Positions 1-8,353 of a stretch of 64,000 bases of DNA are shown here, piece after piece. Origin of the DNA: Micromonospora sp. C95 (GTDB lineage Bacteria; Actinomycetota; Actinomycetes; Mycobacteriales; Micromonosporaceae); contig NZ_JAGPXT010000026.1 of assembly GCF_018070465.1 (NCBI RefSeq), positions 1 to 64,000 of the forward strand, in the 5' to 3' direction. A model generated the notes under the pieces. It searched no databases, was not told the DNA's origin, and worked only from the letters and a program-made list of their open reading frames with translations. Positions within the stretch are counted from its first letter, which is position 1, and every line of letters begins with the position of its first letter. The translations under genes and the position numbers were made by a program.

Positions 1-805
1 TGTCGAGGGAGAAGCTTCCGGAGTTGTAGTCGTTGGCGCGGTTGAACGAGTTGCCGTCGGAGGTCCAGCGGTAGATCCGCATCGTCCCGTCACCCATGTC
101 GTACCCGAGCGACGGCGCAGCCGGACGATCGTCCTCGACGATGTTGTCGTACCGGATCGGGGTGTAGAGCCCGGCGTACGACTGCGTCCAGGTGCGCTGC
201 ACGGTGTCCCGGCTGCCCGTCTGCTCGATCACCACCGGCTGGGTGTGCGCCGAGTCCGCCCACTTGACGAACAGCGCCACGTGGTTCTCGCTCGGGTCAC
301 CCGTGTGCCGCAGCAGCGCGTCGCCCGGCTTCAGGGAGCCACGGGAGATCGTGTAGGCGCGGTCCATCAGGTTGCCGGTCCAGAACGCGCTGCCCGAACC
401 GCCCAGGCCCCACGCCATCGCGACGAAGCCGGAGCAGTCGGTGCGGTAGTCACCGTACTGGTTGCTGTAGCAGCGCACCTGGCTGTATGGGATTCCGACG
501 GTCAACCAGCTACGGGCGCGGGTGAGCGCCTGTGACCGGGACATGTTCCGGTCGGCGCCGTTGTTGTCGCACGGCGTCGGCGTGGTGTCCACCGCGAGGA
601 AGGTCCGGTTCGGCAGTGGGGGCAGGTCCGGGTAGAACGGCAGTGGCGGGTTACCGGGCGAGGCCGGCTCCGCCGCGTCAGGCACCGCCGGCGGTGCCGC
701 CAGCACCGGCGCGGACAGGGCCGGGCCGGCGACGAGCAGCGCCAGGGGCAGTGCGAGCCCGGCGGCCAGCCGTCGGGCTCGGCCGACGCGGTATCTGTCG
801 TGCAT
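1..805 (-). CDS. Secreted NlpC/P60-type amidase or peptidase, 3' end missing
   Basis: The reading frame opens at an ATG ending at 805 and runs off the left edge without a stop, so the C-terminus is missing. The first ~37 residues form a signal peptide (Arg-rich start, hydrophobic stretch, LSAPVLAA). A Pro-rich linker follows, then a papain-like domain. Its DCSGFVAMAWG motif holds the presumed nucleophile Cys and a later ENHVALFV segment supplies the presumed catalytic His, as in NlpC/P60-like cell-wall or amide hydrolases. After about residue 230 a new segment starts (YDMGDGTMRIYRWTSDGNSF), which resembles a beta-propeller or VCBS/FG-GAP type repeat and is cut by the edge. It is probably exported and acts on peptidoglycan or another amide substrate outside the cell. 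It is divergent from the regulator at 962 with 156 bases between. The fold is well supported, the substrate is unknown. Confidence 0.8.
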   Translation of the reverse strand, partial: MHDRYRVGRARRLAAGLALPLALLVAGPALSAPVLAAPPAVPDAAEPASPGNPPLPFYPDLPPLPNRTFLAVDTTPTPCDNNGADRNMSRSQALTRARSWLTVGIPYSQVRCYSNQYGDYRTDCSGFVAMAWGLGGSGSAFWTGNLMDRAYTISRGSLKPGDALLRHTGDPSENHVALFVKWADSAHTQPVVIEQTGSRDTVQRTWTQSYAGLYTPIRYDNIVEDDRPAAPSLGYDMGDGTMRIYRWTSDGNSFNRANDYNSGSFSLD

Positions 806-961
806 CCTCAAAGGTCCTCCCGTGATGTCTGCGGGGCCAGCTCGGCACCGCTTTACCGAGAGCCTGCCAACCGGGGCTGTCGATCGGCTGGAGGGCCAAC
901 TCCCGTACCGGATCCGTACTAGGCTCACCATTCGACCTAGCGGAGGCGGTATCGGTCGCAC

Positions 962-3900
962 ATGGATGGACACGGGGAGCTCGATCTCGGCCGGCTGCTG
1001 CGCGACGCACGCGTAGAGCGCGGCCTCACCCAGCAGGAGTTGGCCGTGCGGGCTGGCGTCGGCGTCGGCACGGTCCGCGACCTGGAACAGGGACGCAGCA
1101 GCCATCCGCGAGCCAGCTCCGTGCAGGCGCTCGCGGGCGCACTCAACCTGAGCCGGCGGCGCCGCGCCGAGCTGCAGAAGCTGGCCATCCGACAGCCGCC
1201 CCGCGCCGCTGCGCCCAGCGGGCCGGTACGCCTCGCGGTGCTCGGCCCGCTCACCGCGACGCGGGCGGGCGAGCGGGTGCCGCTCGGCTCCGGCCGTCAC
1301 CAGATCGTCCTCGGGCGACTCGCCCTCACGCCGAACCGTCCGGTGAGTATCGAGGAGCTGATCGCTCTGCTGTGGGGCGATGGCGCACCACCATCCGCGG
1401 TGAACGTCGTGCAGACCCACGTCAGCCGCCTGCGGCGGCTACTCACGTCGCGGAACGAGCCGGACCGTCCGGCGCTGCTCACGCTCGCGCCCGGCGGATA
1501 CCGCCTGTGTGTCGACGATGATCAACTTGACCTGGTGGCGTACCGGTCCCGGCTGGCCCAGGCCCGTCGACCCGGCCTCGAACCGCAACGCGCATTTGAC
1601 CTGCTGGACGACGCCCTGGACCGGTGGCGTGGCGACCAGGCCGCCGAGGATGTGCCGGAGCTGGATGGCGATCCGTTGGTCACCGCGCTGGCCGACGAAC
1701 GTGTCGAGGCAACCATCCGGCTGGCCCGGCTGGGCGAGACCCTGCGCCGGCAGTCGCAGGTACTGCCGCTGCTGCGCCGGCTGGCCGCCCAGCATCCCTG
1801 GCACGAGTCGCTGCATGCCCGGCTCGTCGTGGCGCTCGCCGAGTCCGGACAGCAGGCCGCCGCGCTCGATGCGTACGACGAGGTCCACCGCCGACTCACC
1901 GAGGAGCTGGGCATTGACCCCGGCACCGAGCTGATCGACGCCCGACAGTCCGTTCTTACCGGACAGCGGGTGCCGCGCGGGCACCTCACCGCCGGCCCGA
2001 CGCGGCCGTGGCAGGCGCCCGCTCCGCCGCTCGACTTCATCGGGCGCGACGCCGAGCTGGACCGGGTGAAGTGGCTCCTGCGATACCCGCCGCACGGCCG
2101 AGGCGCCCCGCCGATGGTGGTGTGCGTGATCTCCGGAATGGCCGGGGTGGGCAAGACGAGCCTGGCCCTGCAGGTCGCCCGGTCCGTGCGGTCCGACTTC
2201 CCGGACGGCCAGATCTACCTGGACCTGCGCGGGGCCGACCAGCGACCGGCCGACGTCCCGTACGCCCTCGCCCGACTGCTGCGCGCACTCGGCGTCGAGG
2301 GACGCGCCATCCCCGGCGACGTCGACGAGGCGGCCGCGCTGTACCGCAGCGTGCTGATCGACCGCCGAGTTCTGGTGATCCTCGACAACGCCCGCAACGC
2401 GGCTCAGGTGCGCTGGCTGCTGCCCGGCCCGGGGGGCAGCGCGGTGCTGGTCACCAGCCGCAACCGCTGTGCGGAGTTGGATGGAGCGTCGTTGGTGGAC
2501 CTACCGGTGCCCGGCATCGACGAGGCGCTCGGCATGCTCGCGGCACGGATCGGCCGGTCTCGGGTGCAGGCGGACCGGGGGAACGCGCAGGCGCTCGTCG
2601 AGGCGTGCGGACGGCTACCGGTGGCGCTGCGGGTGGTCGCCAGCTGGCTGGCCGTACACCCTGACCGTACGCTGGGTGACCTGCTCGACCGCTTCGCCGA
2701 CGAGCGGGCCCGGATGACGCAGCTCGCCATCGGCGACGTGGCCGTGACGACCAGCTTCGAGCTCGGCCACCGGGAGCTGGAACCGCTGCCGGCCGAGGTG
2801 TTCCGGTCCGCCGCGCTCATCCCTGGCGCGTCCTTCTCCGCGGCCGCGGTGGCGGCCCTCGTGCCGGCAGACGAGCCGGCGGTCCGACGGGCGCTGAGCG
2901 CCCTGACAGCCGACCACCTGTTGCAGGCCGACGGCAACGGACGCTATCGCTTCCACGACCTGCTGCGCCTCTACGCGGCCCGGTCCGCGGAGCAGGCGCA
3001 GAGCCCGGCGGACCGCTCGGCCGCGCTCGGCCGGCTGTTCACCTGGTACCTGACCCGGACCGTGGCCGCGATGCAGCTGGTGTACGCGGAGATGGTGCGG
3101 CTCCCGGTCGACGTGGAGCTCGGTCCATCGCCGTTCCCGGACACCGACGCAGCGATGGCATGGCTCAACGAGGAGATCGACAATCTGGTCGCCGCGATCG
3201 AGGCGGCCGCCGCCGGTCCGCACCGGGCTCGTGCCTGGCAGCTCGCCGATCAGCTGCGCGGCTACTTCTTCGTGCGCCGGGACGCCGTGGCGTGGCTGGC
3301 CAGCGGAGAGGCCGGGCTCGCCGCGGCGGAGGCGGCCGGCGACGAACGCGCACAGGCCGCCATGCACCAGACGATCGGGCAGGCGTACTGGGCGATCGGC
3401 CGCCCGGAACCGGCGGGGGAGGCATACGGACGGGGCGTGGCCGCGGCCGCGCGCAGCGGTTGGCTGGTCGGCGAGGCGTACCTGATGCACAATCTCGGCC
3501 TGGTACACGCCGAACGTGGCCGGTTGGACGAGGCGGAGGCGCTCTATCAGCGCACGCTGCGGATCAGCACCGGCCCGGGGTTCGACCACATCCGCGCGGT
3601 CACGCTGAACGACCTCGGCACGATGTGCCAGGAGCGGGGCGAGTTCCACGAGGCAGTGCGCTACTTCGAGGCGGCGCTGGCCATCAACCGGGGGGCAGCC
3701 CGTCGCCCGTCGTCGATTGCGAACCGCGCGAACCTGGGCATGGTGTTACGCCAGTTGGAGGACTTCGACGCGGCCCGCGGTCACCTCGACGCCGCCCTGG
3801 AGCACTACCGTGCCACCGGTTCGCGCAACGGTCAGATGGCCGTGCTGGACGAGCTCAGCCAGCTGTACCGTCAGCGCGGCGAGTGGTTCCCCGCGGTGGA

Positions 3901-4384
3901 GACGGCCGTCGACGCGCTCCGCATAGCCCGGGAGCTTCGCGATGTCCGGTCCGAGGCCGGAATCCTCAACACGTTGGGGTTCGCGCTGCTGGGCACCCGG
4001 GCGGTCAGCGACGCGCAGGAGCGGTTCACCGAGGCGCTCGCGCTGAGCCGTCGGTACGGTTACCGCTACTACGAGGCGCAGGCCGGGGTCGGCCTGAGCG
4101 AGACGCTGCTGTACGACGACGCGACCGGTCAGGCGTACGCGACCGCGCGTGCGGCCTGCGAGACCGCCGGCCGCACGGAATACCGGGCGGTGCAGGCCGA
4201 TGCGCTGCTCGTGCTCGCCCGGGCGGCTCTGGCGATGGGCGACCGGCACGCCGCTTCCTCACACGGCCGGGCTGCCCGCGAGCTGCACCGGGCAACCAAC
4301 CTGCCGGGCCGGATCCGCGCCTGCGACGAACTGCTGGCCCGCATAGACGCGGCGACCGCGAGCACCGCCAGCACGTCGGCCTGA
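962..4384 (+). CDS. XRE-SARP-NB-ARC-TPR transcriptional regulator (AfsR-like)
   Basis: This is an 1140-residue one-protein signalling regulator. Residues ~8-65 form an XRE helix-turn-helix (GLTQQELAVRAGVGVGTVRD). Residues ~80-170 form an OmpR-type winged helix and ~170-325 a bacterial transcriptional activation domain, as in SARP/AfsR proteins (VQTHVSRLRRLL, ELGIDPGTEL). Residues ~345-620 are an NB-ARC ATPase with Walker A GMAGVGKTS, Walker B RRVLVILDNA, sensor GSAVLVTSRNR and a GLPL-like CGRLPVALRV. The C-terminal ~450 residues are TPR repeats (for example LDEAEALYQRTLRI). AfsR-type proteins activate secondary-metabolism or morphology genes in Streptomyces, but the target here is unknown. 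Carrying both an XRE and a SARP DNA-binding domain is unusual. A GGAGG at 940-944 lies rather far from the ATG. The gene stands alone on the plus strand. Confidence 0.9.
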   Translation: MDGHGELDLGRLLRDARVERGLTQQELAVRAGVGVGTVRDLEQGRSSHPRASSVQALAGALNLSRRRRAELQKLAIRQPPRAAAPSGPVRLAVLGPLTATRAGERVPLGSGRHQIVLGRLALTPNRPVSIEELIALLWGDGAPPSAVNVVQTHVSRLRRLLTSRNEPDRPALLTLAPGGYRLCVDDDQLDLVAYRSRLAQARRPGLEPQRAFDLLDDALDRWRGDQAAEDVPELDGDPLVTALADERVEATIRLARLGETLRRQSQVLPLLRRLAAQHPWHESLHARLVVALAESGQQAAALDAYDEVHRRLTEELGIDPGTELIDARQSVLTGQRVPRGHLTAGPTRPWQAPAPPLDFIGRDAELDRVKWLLRYPPHGRGAPPMVVCVISGMAGVGKTSLALQVARSVRSDFPDGQIYLDLRGADQRPADVPYALARLLRALGVEGRAIPGDVDEAAALYRSVLIDRRVLVILDNARNAAQVRWLLPGPGGSAVLVTSRNRCAELDGASLVDLPVPGIDEALGMLAARIGRSRVQADRGNAQALVEACGRLPVALRVVASWLAVHPDRTLGDLLDRFADERARMTQLAIGDVAVTTSFELGHRELEPLPAEVFRSAALIPGASFSAAAVAALVPADEPAVRRALSALTADHLLQADGNGRYRFHDLLRLYAARSAEQAQSPADRSAALGRLFTWYLTRTVAAMQLVYAEMVRLPVDVELGPSPFPDTDAAMAWLNEEIDNLVAAIEAAAAGPHRARAWQLADQLRGYFFVRRDAVAWLASGEAGLAAAEAAGDERAQAAMHQTIGQAYWAIGRPEPAGEAYGRGVAAAARSGWLVGEAYLMHNLGLVHAERGRLDEAEALYQRTLRISTGPGFDHIRAVTLNDLGTMCQERGEFHEAVRYFEAALAINRGAARRPSSIANRANLGMVLRQLEDFDAARGHLDAALEHYRATGSRNGQMAVLDELSQLYRQRGEWFPAVETAVDALRIARELRDVRSEAGILNTLGFALLGTRAVSDAQERFTEALALSRRYGYRYYEAQAGVGLSETLLYDDATGQAYATARAACETAGRTEYRAVQADALLVLARAALAMGDRHAASSHGRAARELHRATNLPGRIRACDELLARIDAATASTASTSA

Positions 4385-4425
4385 CCCGGTGATGCGGCGA
4401 TCCGGCCGGCTGGCCTCGGTCTCGC

Positions 4426-5706
4426 TCAGCCCGTGGACCGGCCCGGACCGAGTCGGAGCGTCACCTCGGCACCGCCGCCGGCACGCTCGCCGAGCGTCAG
4501 CCGGCCGCCGCTGGCCTGGGCCGCCCGGCGCGCGATGTCCAGCCCGAGCCCGGTCGAGCCGGCCTGGCTCGCACCCCGGCGCACCGAGTCGGCCGTGATG
4601 CCGGGGCCCTCGTCGGCGACCGTCAGGACCACCTGGTCGCCGACGGCACGGAGCCGGACGGCGAACGGGGTGCCGTCCGGGGTGTGCGCGAAGACGTTGC
4701 CGAGCAGGGCGTCCAGCGCGGCGGCCAACTCGTCGGCCGCGACGGCGACCGGGACCGGGCCGGGGGCCAGGTCGAGGTCGACCGCACGGCCGGTCTCCTC
4801 CGCCAGCACCGACCAGAAGGCGACCCGATCCGCCACCGTGGCCGCGGCGTCGGCGACCACCGAGCCGTCGGTGGGAGCACGCCAGCGGGCCTGCCGGATC
4901 AGACCGGTGACCGCCCGCTCCAGTCCGTCCACCGCGCCGATCACCCGGGCGGCGTCCTGCGGGTCGCGTAGTGACTCTGCCTCCAGACGCAGGGCGGTCA
5001 GCGGCGTACGTAGCCGGTGCGACAGGTCGGCCACCTGTTCCCGCTCCTGCACCAGCAACTCCTGGATCCGGCCGGCGAGGTGGTTGAGGGCGCCGCCCAC
5101 CTCGCGTAGCTCCGCCGGCCCGGACGGCTCCACCCGCGCGCCAAGTTCGGCGTTGGCCAGCCGGTGCGAGACCTCCGACAGCTCGCCGATCGGACGGACC
5201 AGCGTGCGGGCCAGCCGGTCGGCGACGGCCAGGGCGATCAGCACCAGTAGCGTTCCGAGCAGGGCCAGCACCAGCCAGGCACGTCCCACCCCGGCGGTCA
5301 TCTCCGCCCGTGGCACCACGGTGCGGATCACGGTGGTGCCGTCCGTGCGGCCCTGCACCGCGATGACCACCTCCCGGCCGTCGGCCGTCTCGGCGGTGAG
5401 GCTCTGTCCGCGCCCGGCCAGCTCCACCGCCGGGGTGCGGGTGGCGTTCGAGCCAAGCACCGTGCCGTCCGGCAGGAACACGCTGACCGGCCGGGCCGAT
5501 TCGGCGGCGAGCTGTTCGACGGTAAGCCGCACGGTCTCCGGGTCGGCGGTGCCCACCACGGGGGCGAGGCTCTGTGCGTCGGCGGTGGCCCGCACCGTCG
5601 CCCGATCCTCGGCGGCGGTGCGCAGCAGCAACGCCAGCGGCACCAGGAAGGCGATCACGATGAGGACGCTCACCGCGGCGACCAGCAGCGCCAGGCGGGC
5701 CCTCAC
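4426..5706 (-). CDS. Two-component sensor histidine kinase
   Basis: A 426-residue membrane sensor kinase. The start is a GTG whose bases overlap the stop of the response-regulator gene (GTGA, 5703-5706), so the pair is translationally coupled. A longer frame with an ATG at 5856 would overlap the regulator by ~150 bases and lacks support. TM1 is at residues ~5-28, an extracytoplasmic sensor loop of ~110 residues follows, TM2 is at ~143-162, then a HAMP linker. The dimerisation helix carries the phospho-accepting His230 in DLSHRLRTPLTALRLE. The ATPase domain shows the N-box (DALLGNVFAHTPDG), G1 (VADEGPGI) and G2 (GSTGLGLDIARRA). The stimulus cannot be read from the sensor loop. Confidence 0.93.
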   Translation of the reverse strand: MRARLALLVAAVSVLIVIAFLVPLALLLRTAAEDRATVRATADAQSLAPVVGTADPETVRLTVEQLAAESARPVSVFLPDGTVLGSNATRTPAVELAGRGQSLTAETADGREVVIAVQGRTDGTTVIRTVVPRAEMTAGVGRAWLVLALLGTLLVLIALAVADRLARTLVRPIGELSEVSHRLANAELGARVEPSGPAELREVGGALNHLAGRIQELLVQEREQVADLSHRLRTPLTALRLEAESLRDPQDAARVIGAVDGLERAVTGLIRQARWRAPTDGSVVADAAATVADRVAFWSVLAEETGRAVDLDLAPGPVPVAVAADELAAALDALLGNVFAHTPDGTPFAVRLRAVGDQVVLTVADEGPGITADSVRRGASQAGSTGLGLDIARRAAQASGGRLTLGERAGGGAEVTLRLGPGRSTG

Positions 5707-6395
5707 CCGTCGACCTCCGGGGTGACCAGGCGCACCCCGACCCCGCGTACGGTGTGCAGGTAGCGCGGGCGCTGGGCGCTCTCGCCGAGCTTGCGGCGCA
5801 GCCAGGACAGGTGCACGTCGACGGTCTTGTCCGCCCCGCCGTACGGGATCTGCCACACCTCGGTCAGCAACTCCCGTTTGGTCACCACCTCACCGACGCG
5901 GGTGGCCAGATGGCGCAACAGGTCGAACTCACGCGGGGTCAACTCGACCGGCTCGCCGTCCAGGTCGACCTGCCGGGAGCGGGGGTCGATCCGCAGGCCA
6001 CCGACCACCACCGTCGGATCCTCCGGCTGACCGCCGGGCCCGCGACGGAGCACCGCACGTACCCGCGCGTCGAGTTGGGCGGCGGTGAACGGTTTGACCA
6101 CGTAGTCGTCGGCCCCCGCGTCGAGCACCCGGACGATCTCCCGCTCGTCGTCGCGGGCGGTGGCCACGATGACCGGTACGGCGCTGACGGCCCGCAGCAT
6201 CCGCAGCAGTTCGCGACCGTCCAGGTCGGGCAGCCCGAGGTCGAGCACGACGAGATCGGGGCGGTCGTCGAGGGCGTCGCGCAGCCCGGTCATCGCGGTG
6301 GAGGCGGCAGCCACGGCGTGCCCCCGCTCGCGCAGCGCCCGCACCAGCGGGGCGCGGATGGTGAGATCGTCCTCGATCAACAGCAGGCGGGCCAC
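5703..6395 (-). CDS. OmpR/PhoB-type response regulator
   Basis: A 230-residue response regulator paired with the kinase at 4426-5706. The receiver domain shows the acidic pair (IEDD, residues 7-10), phospho-acceptor Asp52 in LVVLDLGLPDLDG and the switch Lys in VVKPFTAAQLDARV. The C-terminal winged helix has the trans_reg_C signature (LTPREFDLLRHLATR, VDVHLSWLRRKLGE, TVRGVGVRL). I chose the GTG at 6395 because the family begins directly with this beta strand; an in-frame ATG at 6425 would add ten residues. An 11-bp-spaced TTA-containing direct repeat lies upstream at 6437-6454, suitable for autoregulation by an OmpR-type dimer. The kinase follows with a 4-base overlap. Confidence 0.94.
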   Translation of the reverse strand: MARLLLIEDDLTIRAPLVRALRERGHAVAAASTAMTGLRDALDDRPDLVVLDLGLPDLDGRELLRMLRAVSAVPVIVATARDDEREIVRVLDAGADDYVVKPFTAAQLDARVRAVLRRGPGGQPEDPTVVVGGLRIDPRSRQVDLDGEPVELTPREFDLLRHLATRVGEVVTKRELLTEVWQIPYGGADKTVDVHLSWLRRKLGESAQRPRYLHTVRGVGVRLVTPEVDG

Positions 6396-6436
6396 AGCAG
6401 GCAGAGTATCTCCGGCTCTCGTCACCGGCCGGCCTC

Positions 6437-6454
6437 GTTAACCCTTTCTTAGCG
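6437..6454. promoter_or_regulatory. Candidate response-regulator direct repeat
   Basis: GTTAACC at 6437-6443 and CTTAGCG at 6448-6454 share the TTA core and start 11 bp apart, the spacing typical of tandem half-sites for OmpR-type regulators. The element sits between the regulator gene (start 6395, minus) and the membrane-protein gene (start 6496, plus), so it could control both. A clearer version of the same motif, two copies of CTTAGCT 11 bp apart, precedes the expansin gene at 61264-61281. Function is inferred only. Confidence 0.35.
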
Positions 6455-6495
6455 TTGCCCGAAGGTCAGCCCAACCGCCGGTCGGGGATAGTCGG

Positions 6496-7014
6496 GTGAT
6501 GGGTCGTCGAACCTTCCTCGCCGTGGTCGGATGGCTGGCCACCGCGGTCGTCGCCACGCTGATCGGGCTAGCCGCGATCCGATTGGTCGGTGAGAGCCTC
6601 ACCGGTACGCCCGGTGGGGTCCGTAGCCAGGAGGAGATAGCCAGGGCGCTCGCCGAGCCGGCGTCGGCCGGTACCGGTACGCCCGGCAGCGTGCCGACCG
6701 GCGCTCCGGCACCCGACAGCACGACGACCGGCACCGGCCCGAGCGGGTCGCCGTCCAGCCCGGTGCCGGCCGACCCGAGCGGGGATGCGGGCGACCGGCG
6801 CGCCTTCTCGACGCTGGGCGGCAGCGCGGTGGCCGAGTGCCGGCCCGACGGGGTCTACCTGGTCTCCTGGAGCGCGCGACCGGGCTACCGGGTCGACGAC
6901 GTCGATCGTGGCCCGGACGACGACGCGGACGTGACGTTCGTCGGCCCGAGCGGCGAGTACGAACTTTCGGTGCAGTGCGTGGGCGGGGTCCCGACGCTCG
7001 ATCCCGACGACTGA
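6496..7014 (+). CDS. Membrane-anchored hypothetical protein beside the two-component system
   Basis: A 172-residue protein I do not recognise. GTG (6496) and ATG (6499) are adjacent possible starts. Residues ~4-30 form one N-terminal transmembrane helix (TFLAVVGWLATAVVATLIGLA). A low-complexity Gly/Thr/Pro/Ser linker spans ~50-100. A small C-terminal domain of ~70 residues (GGSAVAECRPDGVYLVSWSA to the end) carries two Cys residues that could pair outside the cell. The topology suggests a small extracytoplasmic domain on a flexible tether. It is divergent from the response-regulator gene with ~100 bases between, so co-regulation or a sensing accessory role is possible but not shown. Confidence 0.7.
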   Translation: MMGRRTFLAVVGWLATAVVATLIGLAAIRLVGESLTGTPGGVRSQEEIARALAEPASAGTGTPGSVPTGAPAPDSTTTGTGPSGSPSSPVPADPSGDAGDRRAFSTLGGSAVAECRPDGVYLVSWSARPGYRVDDVDRGPDDDADVTFVGPSGEYELSVQCVGGVPTLDPDD

Positions 7015-7133
7015 GCCGTCCGTACGTCCGGACGTCATCGCAGGTCAAGTACATGATCGGTATGTCGAATGTCCTTGATTGGACAGCCGTTCGCCTGGCT
7101 ACCGACCGGGAACGCGACATACGTTCGAGGCAC

Positions 7134-7164
7134 AAAGGGGGCTGATCGGCGCTGATCCCCCTTT
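7134..7164 (+). terminator. Hairpin after the membrane-protein gene
   Basis: AAAGGGGG at 7134-7141 pairs with CCCCCTTT at 7157-7164 (8-bp stem, 15-nt loop containing two copies of CTGATC). It lies 120 bases past the stop at 7014 and before the next gene, so it may end that transcript. Confidence 0.4.
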
Positions 7165-7223
7165 AGTCGCCGCAACCAACTCAACACGCCAGGGTCGCTC
7201 GACCGGGCCGGGGAGGGAGTCCG

Positions 7224-7631
7224 ATGTCCAGCGCGAGAGCCAGGAGCAGAGGGGCTCCCCAGCCGGTCCCGGGCGATGAGGCCACGGCACACGCCGAGGC
7301 CGAACACACCACCTGCGCCGGCGTCGGCATGCCGCTGAGCGCGAGAGTCCTGTTCGCCGTGGTCAGCGCCGACGGTCTCCTGGTCCGTGGACTGGGCGCG
7401 GCGGCGGCCAACCGGTTACGGACGGGGATGTACCAGGTGGTGTTCGACCAGGACGTCACCGGTGCCAGCCTGGTCGGCACCGTCGGCCTCACGGGTAGCT
7501 CCGGGTTGGCCCCCGCCGGTCAGATCGCGGTGGCCGGGCGTACCGGCATTCCGAACGCCGTCTTCGTGGCCACCTTCGACCCTGCCGGGTCGGCCGCCGA
7601 CCGCCCCTTCCACCTGGCCGTGCTCTCCTGA
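7224..7631 (+). CDS. Surface-type beta-rich hypothetical protein
   Basis: A 135-residue protein. The first ~40 residues are polar and low-complexity. The rest (from LSARVLFAVVSADGLLVRG) has the pattern 'dG.l.rG...L..G.Y.VvF...V..AslvgTvG......FhLaVLS'. I have seen this alternating-strand domain in small uncharacterised actinobacterial proteins and in stalk ends of collagen-like proteins; I make that comparison from memory. No signal peptide or membrane helix is visible. It stands alone between a terminator and the cupin gene. Function unknown; the reading frame is supported by strong third-position GC bias. Confidence 0.65.
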   Translation: MSSARARSRGAPQPVPGDEATAHAEAEHTTCAGVGMPLSARVLFAVVSADGLLVRGLGAAAANRLRTGMYQVVFDQDVTGASLVGTVGLTGSSGLAPAGQIAVAGRTGIPNAVFVATFDPAGSAADRPFHLAVLS

Positions 7632-7876
7632 GCAGGCCCGGGTCGCAGCCGAGCGCGCGGCGCCGTTGACCCGAGGGTCGAAACCGCGCCGCGCTCGGCC
7701 GTCTCCCACCGCCGCAGCCGTACGGCGGTACGTCAGCGGGGACCTGGCATGACCGGTCGTACCGGTCGGTCGTGTCGATCCCCGATCGGCGCAGGTCCAA
7801 ACCCCAGGGTGGTGGTCAATTCCACCATCTGCGAAGCGCGGCGTGCAGCGGCCCCGGACGGGGTATGTGTCTGGGC

Positions 7877-8269
7877 ATGGAGCACTTCACTATCGCGACC
7901 GTCGCCGAGAAGAGCCCGGACTTCCGGCGGGTGCTGTGGACCGGGAAGCACACCCAGTTGGTGATCATGACGATTCCGCCGGGCGGCGAGATCGGTGCGG
8001 AGGTCCACGAGGACATCGACCAGATCCTGACCTTCGTCAGCGGCACCGGCGAGGCGCGGGTGGCCGGTGAGAAGCGTGCGGTGGTGCAGGGCGACCTGGT
8101 GGTCGTACCGGCCGGTACCCGGCACAACTTCGTCAACACGGGGCCGAACCCGCTCGTGCTGTACACCGTCTACGGGCCGCCGGAGCACGCCGACCAGGCC
8201 GTACACCACACCAAGGAGGAGGCCGACGCCGCAGAGGCGGCGGGCGAGGACGAGCCGCCGACCTCCTGA
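7877..8269 (+). CDS. Cupin-domain protein
   Basis: A 130-residue single-domain cupin. The central barrel shows the two cupin motifs: motif 1 around GGEIGAEVHEDIDQILTFVS (G, H, E/D metal-ligand positions) and motif 2 around GDLVVVPAGTRHNFVNTG. An acidic tail of about 25 residues ends the protein. The ATG at 7877 opens the conserved part (MEHFTIATVAEKS); an in-frame upstream start at 7772 adds 35 residues without family character. Cupins of this size bind a metal and act as small isomerases, dioxygenases or sensors; the substrate cannot be told. The GH15 gene follows by 84 bases on the same strand. Confidence 0.85.
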   Translation: MEHFTIATVAEKSPDFRRVLWTGKHTQLVIMTIPPGGEIGAEVHEDIDQILTFVSGTGEARVAGEKRAVVQGDLVVVPAGTRHNFVNTGPNPLVLYTVYGPPEHADQAVHHTKEEADAAEAAGEDEPPTS

Positions 8270-8353
8270 GCCAGCCCGCCGGCCCGGGTCACCGGGCCGG
8301 CGGACCTCCCCCGGCGCCGGATGAGCCCCGGAATCGCGGGTACGCCGACCGTC

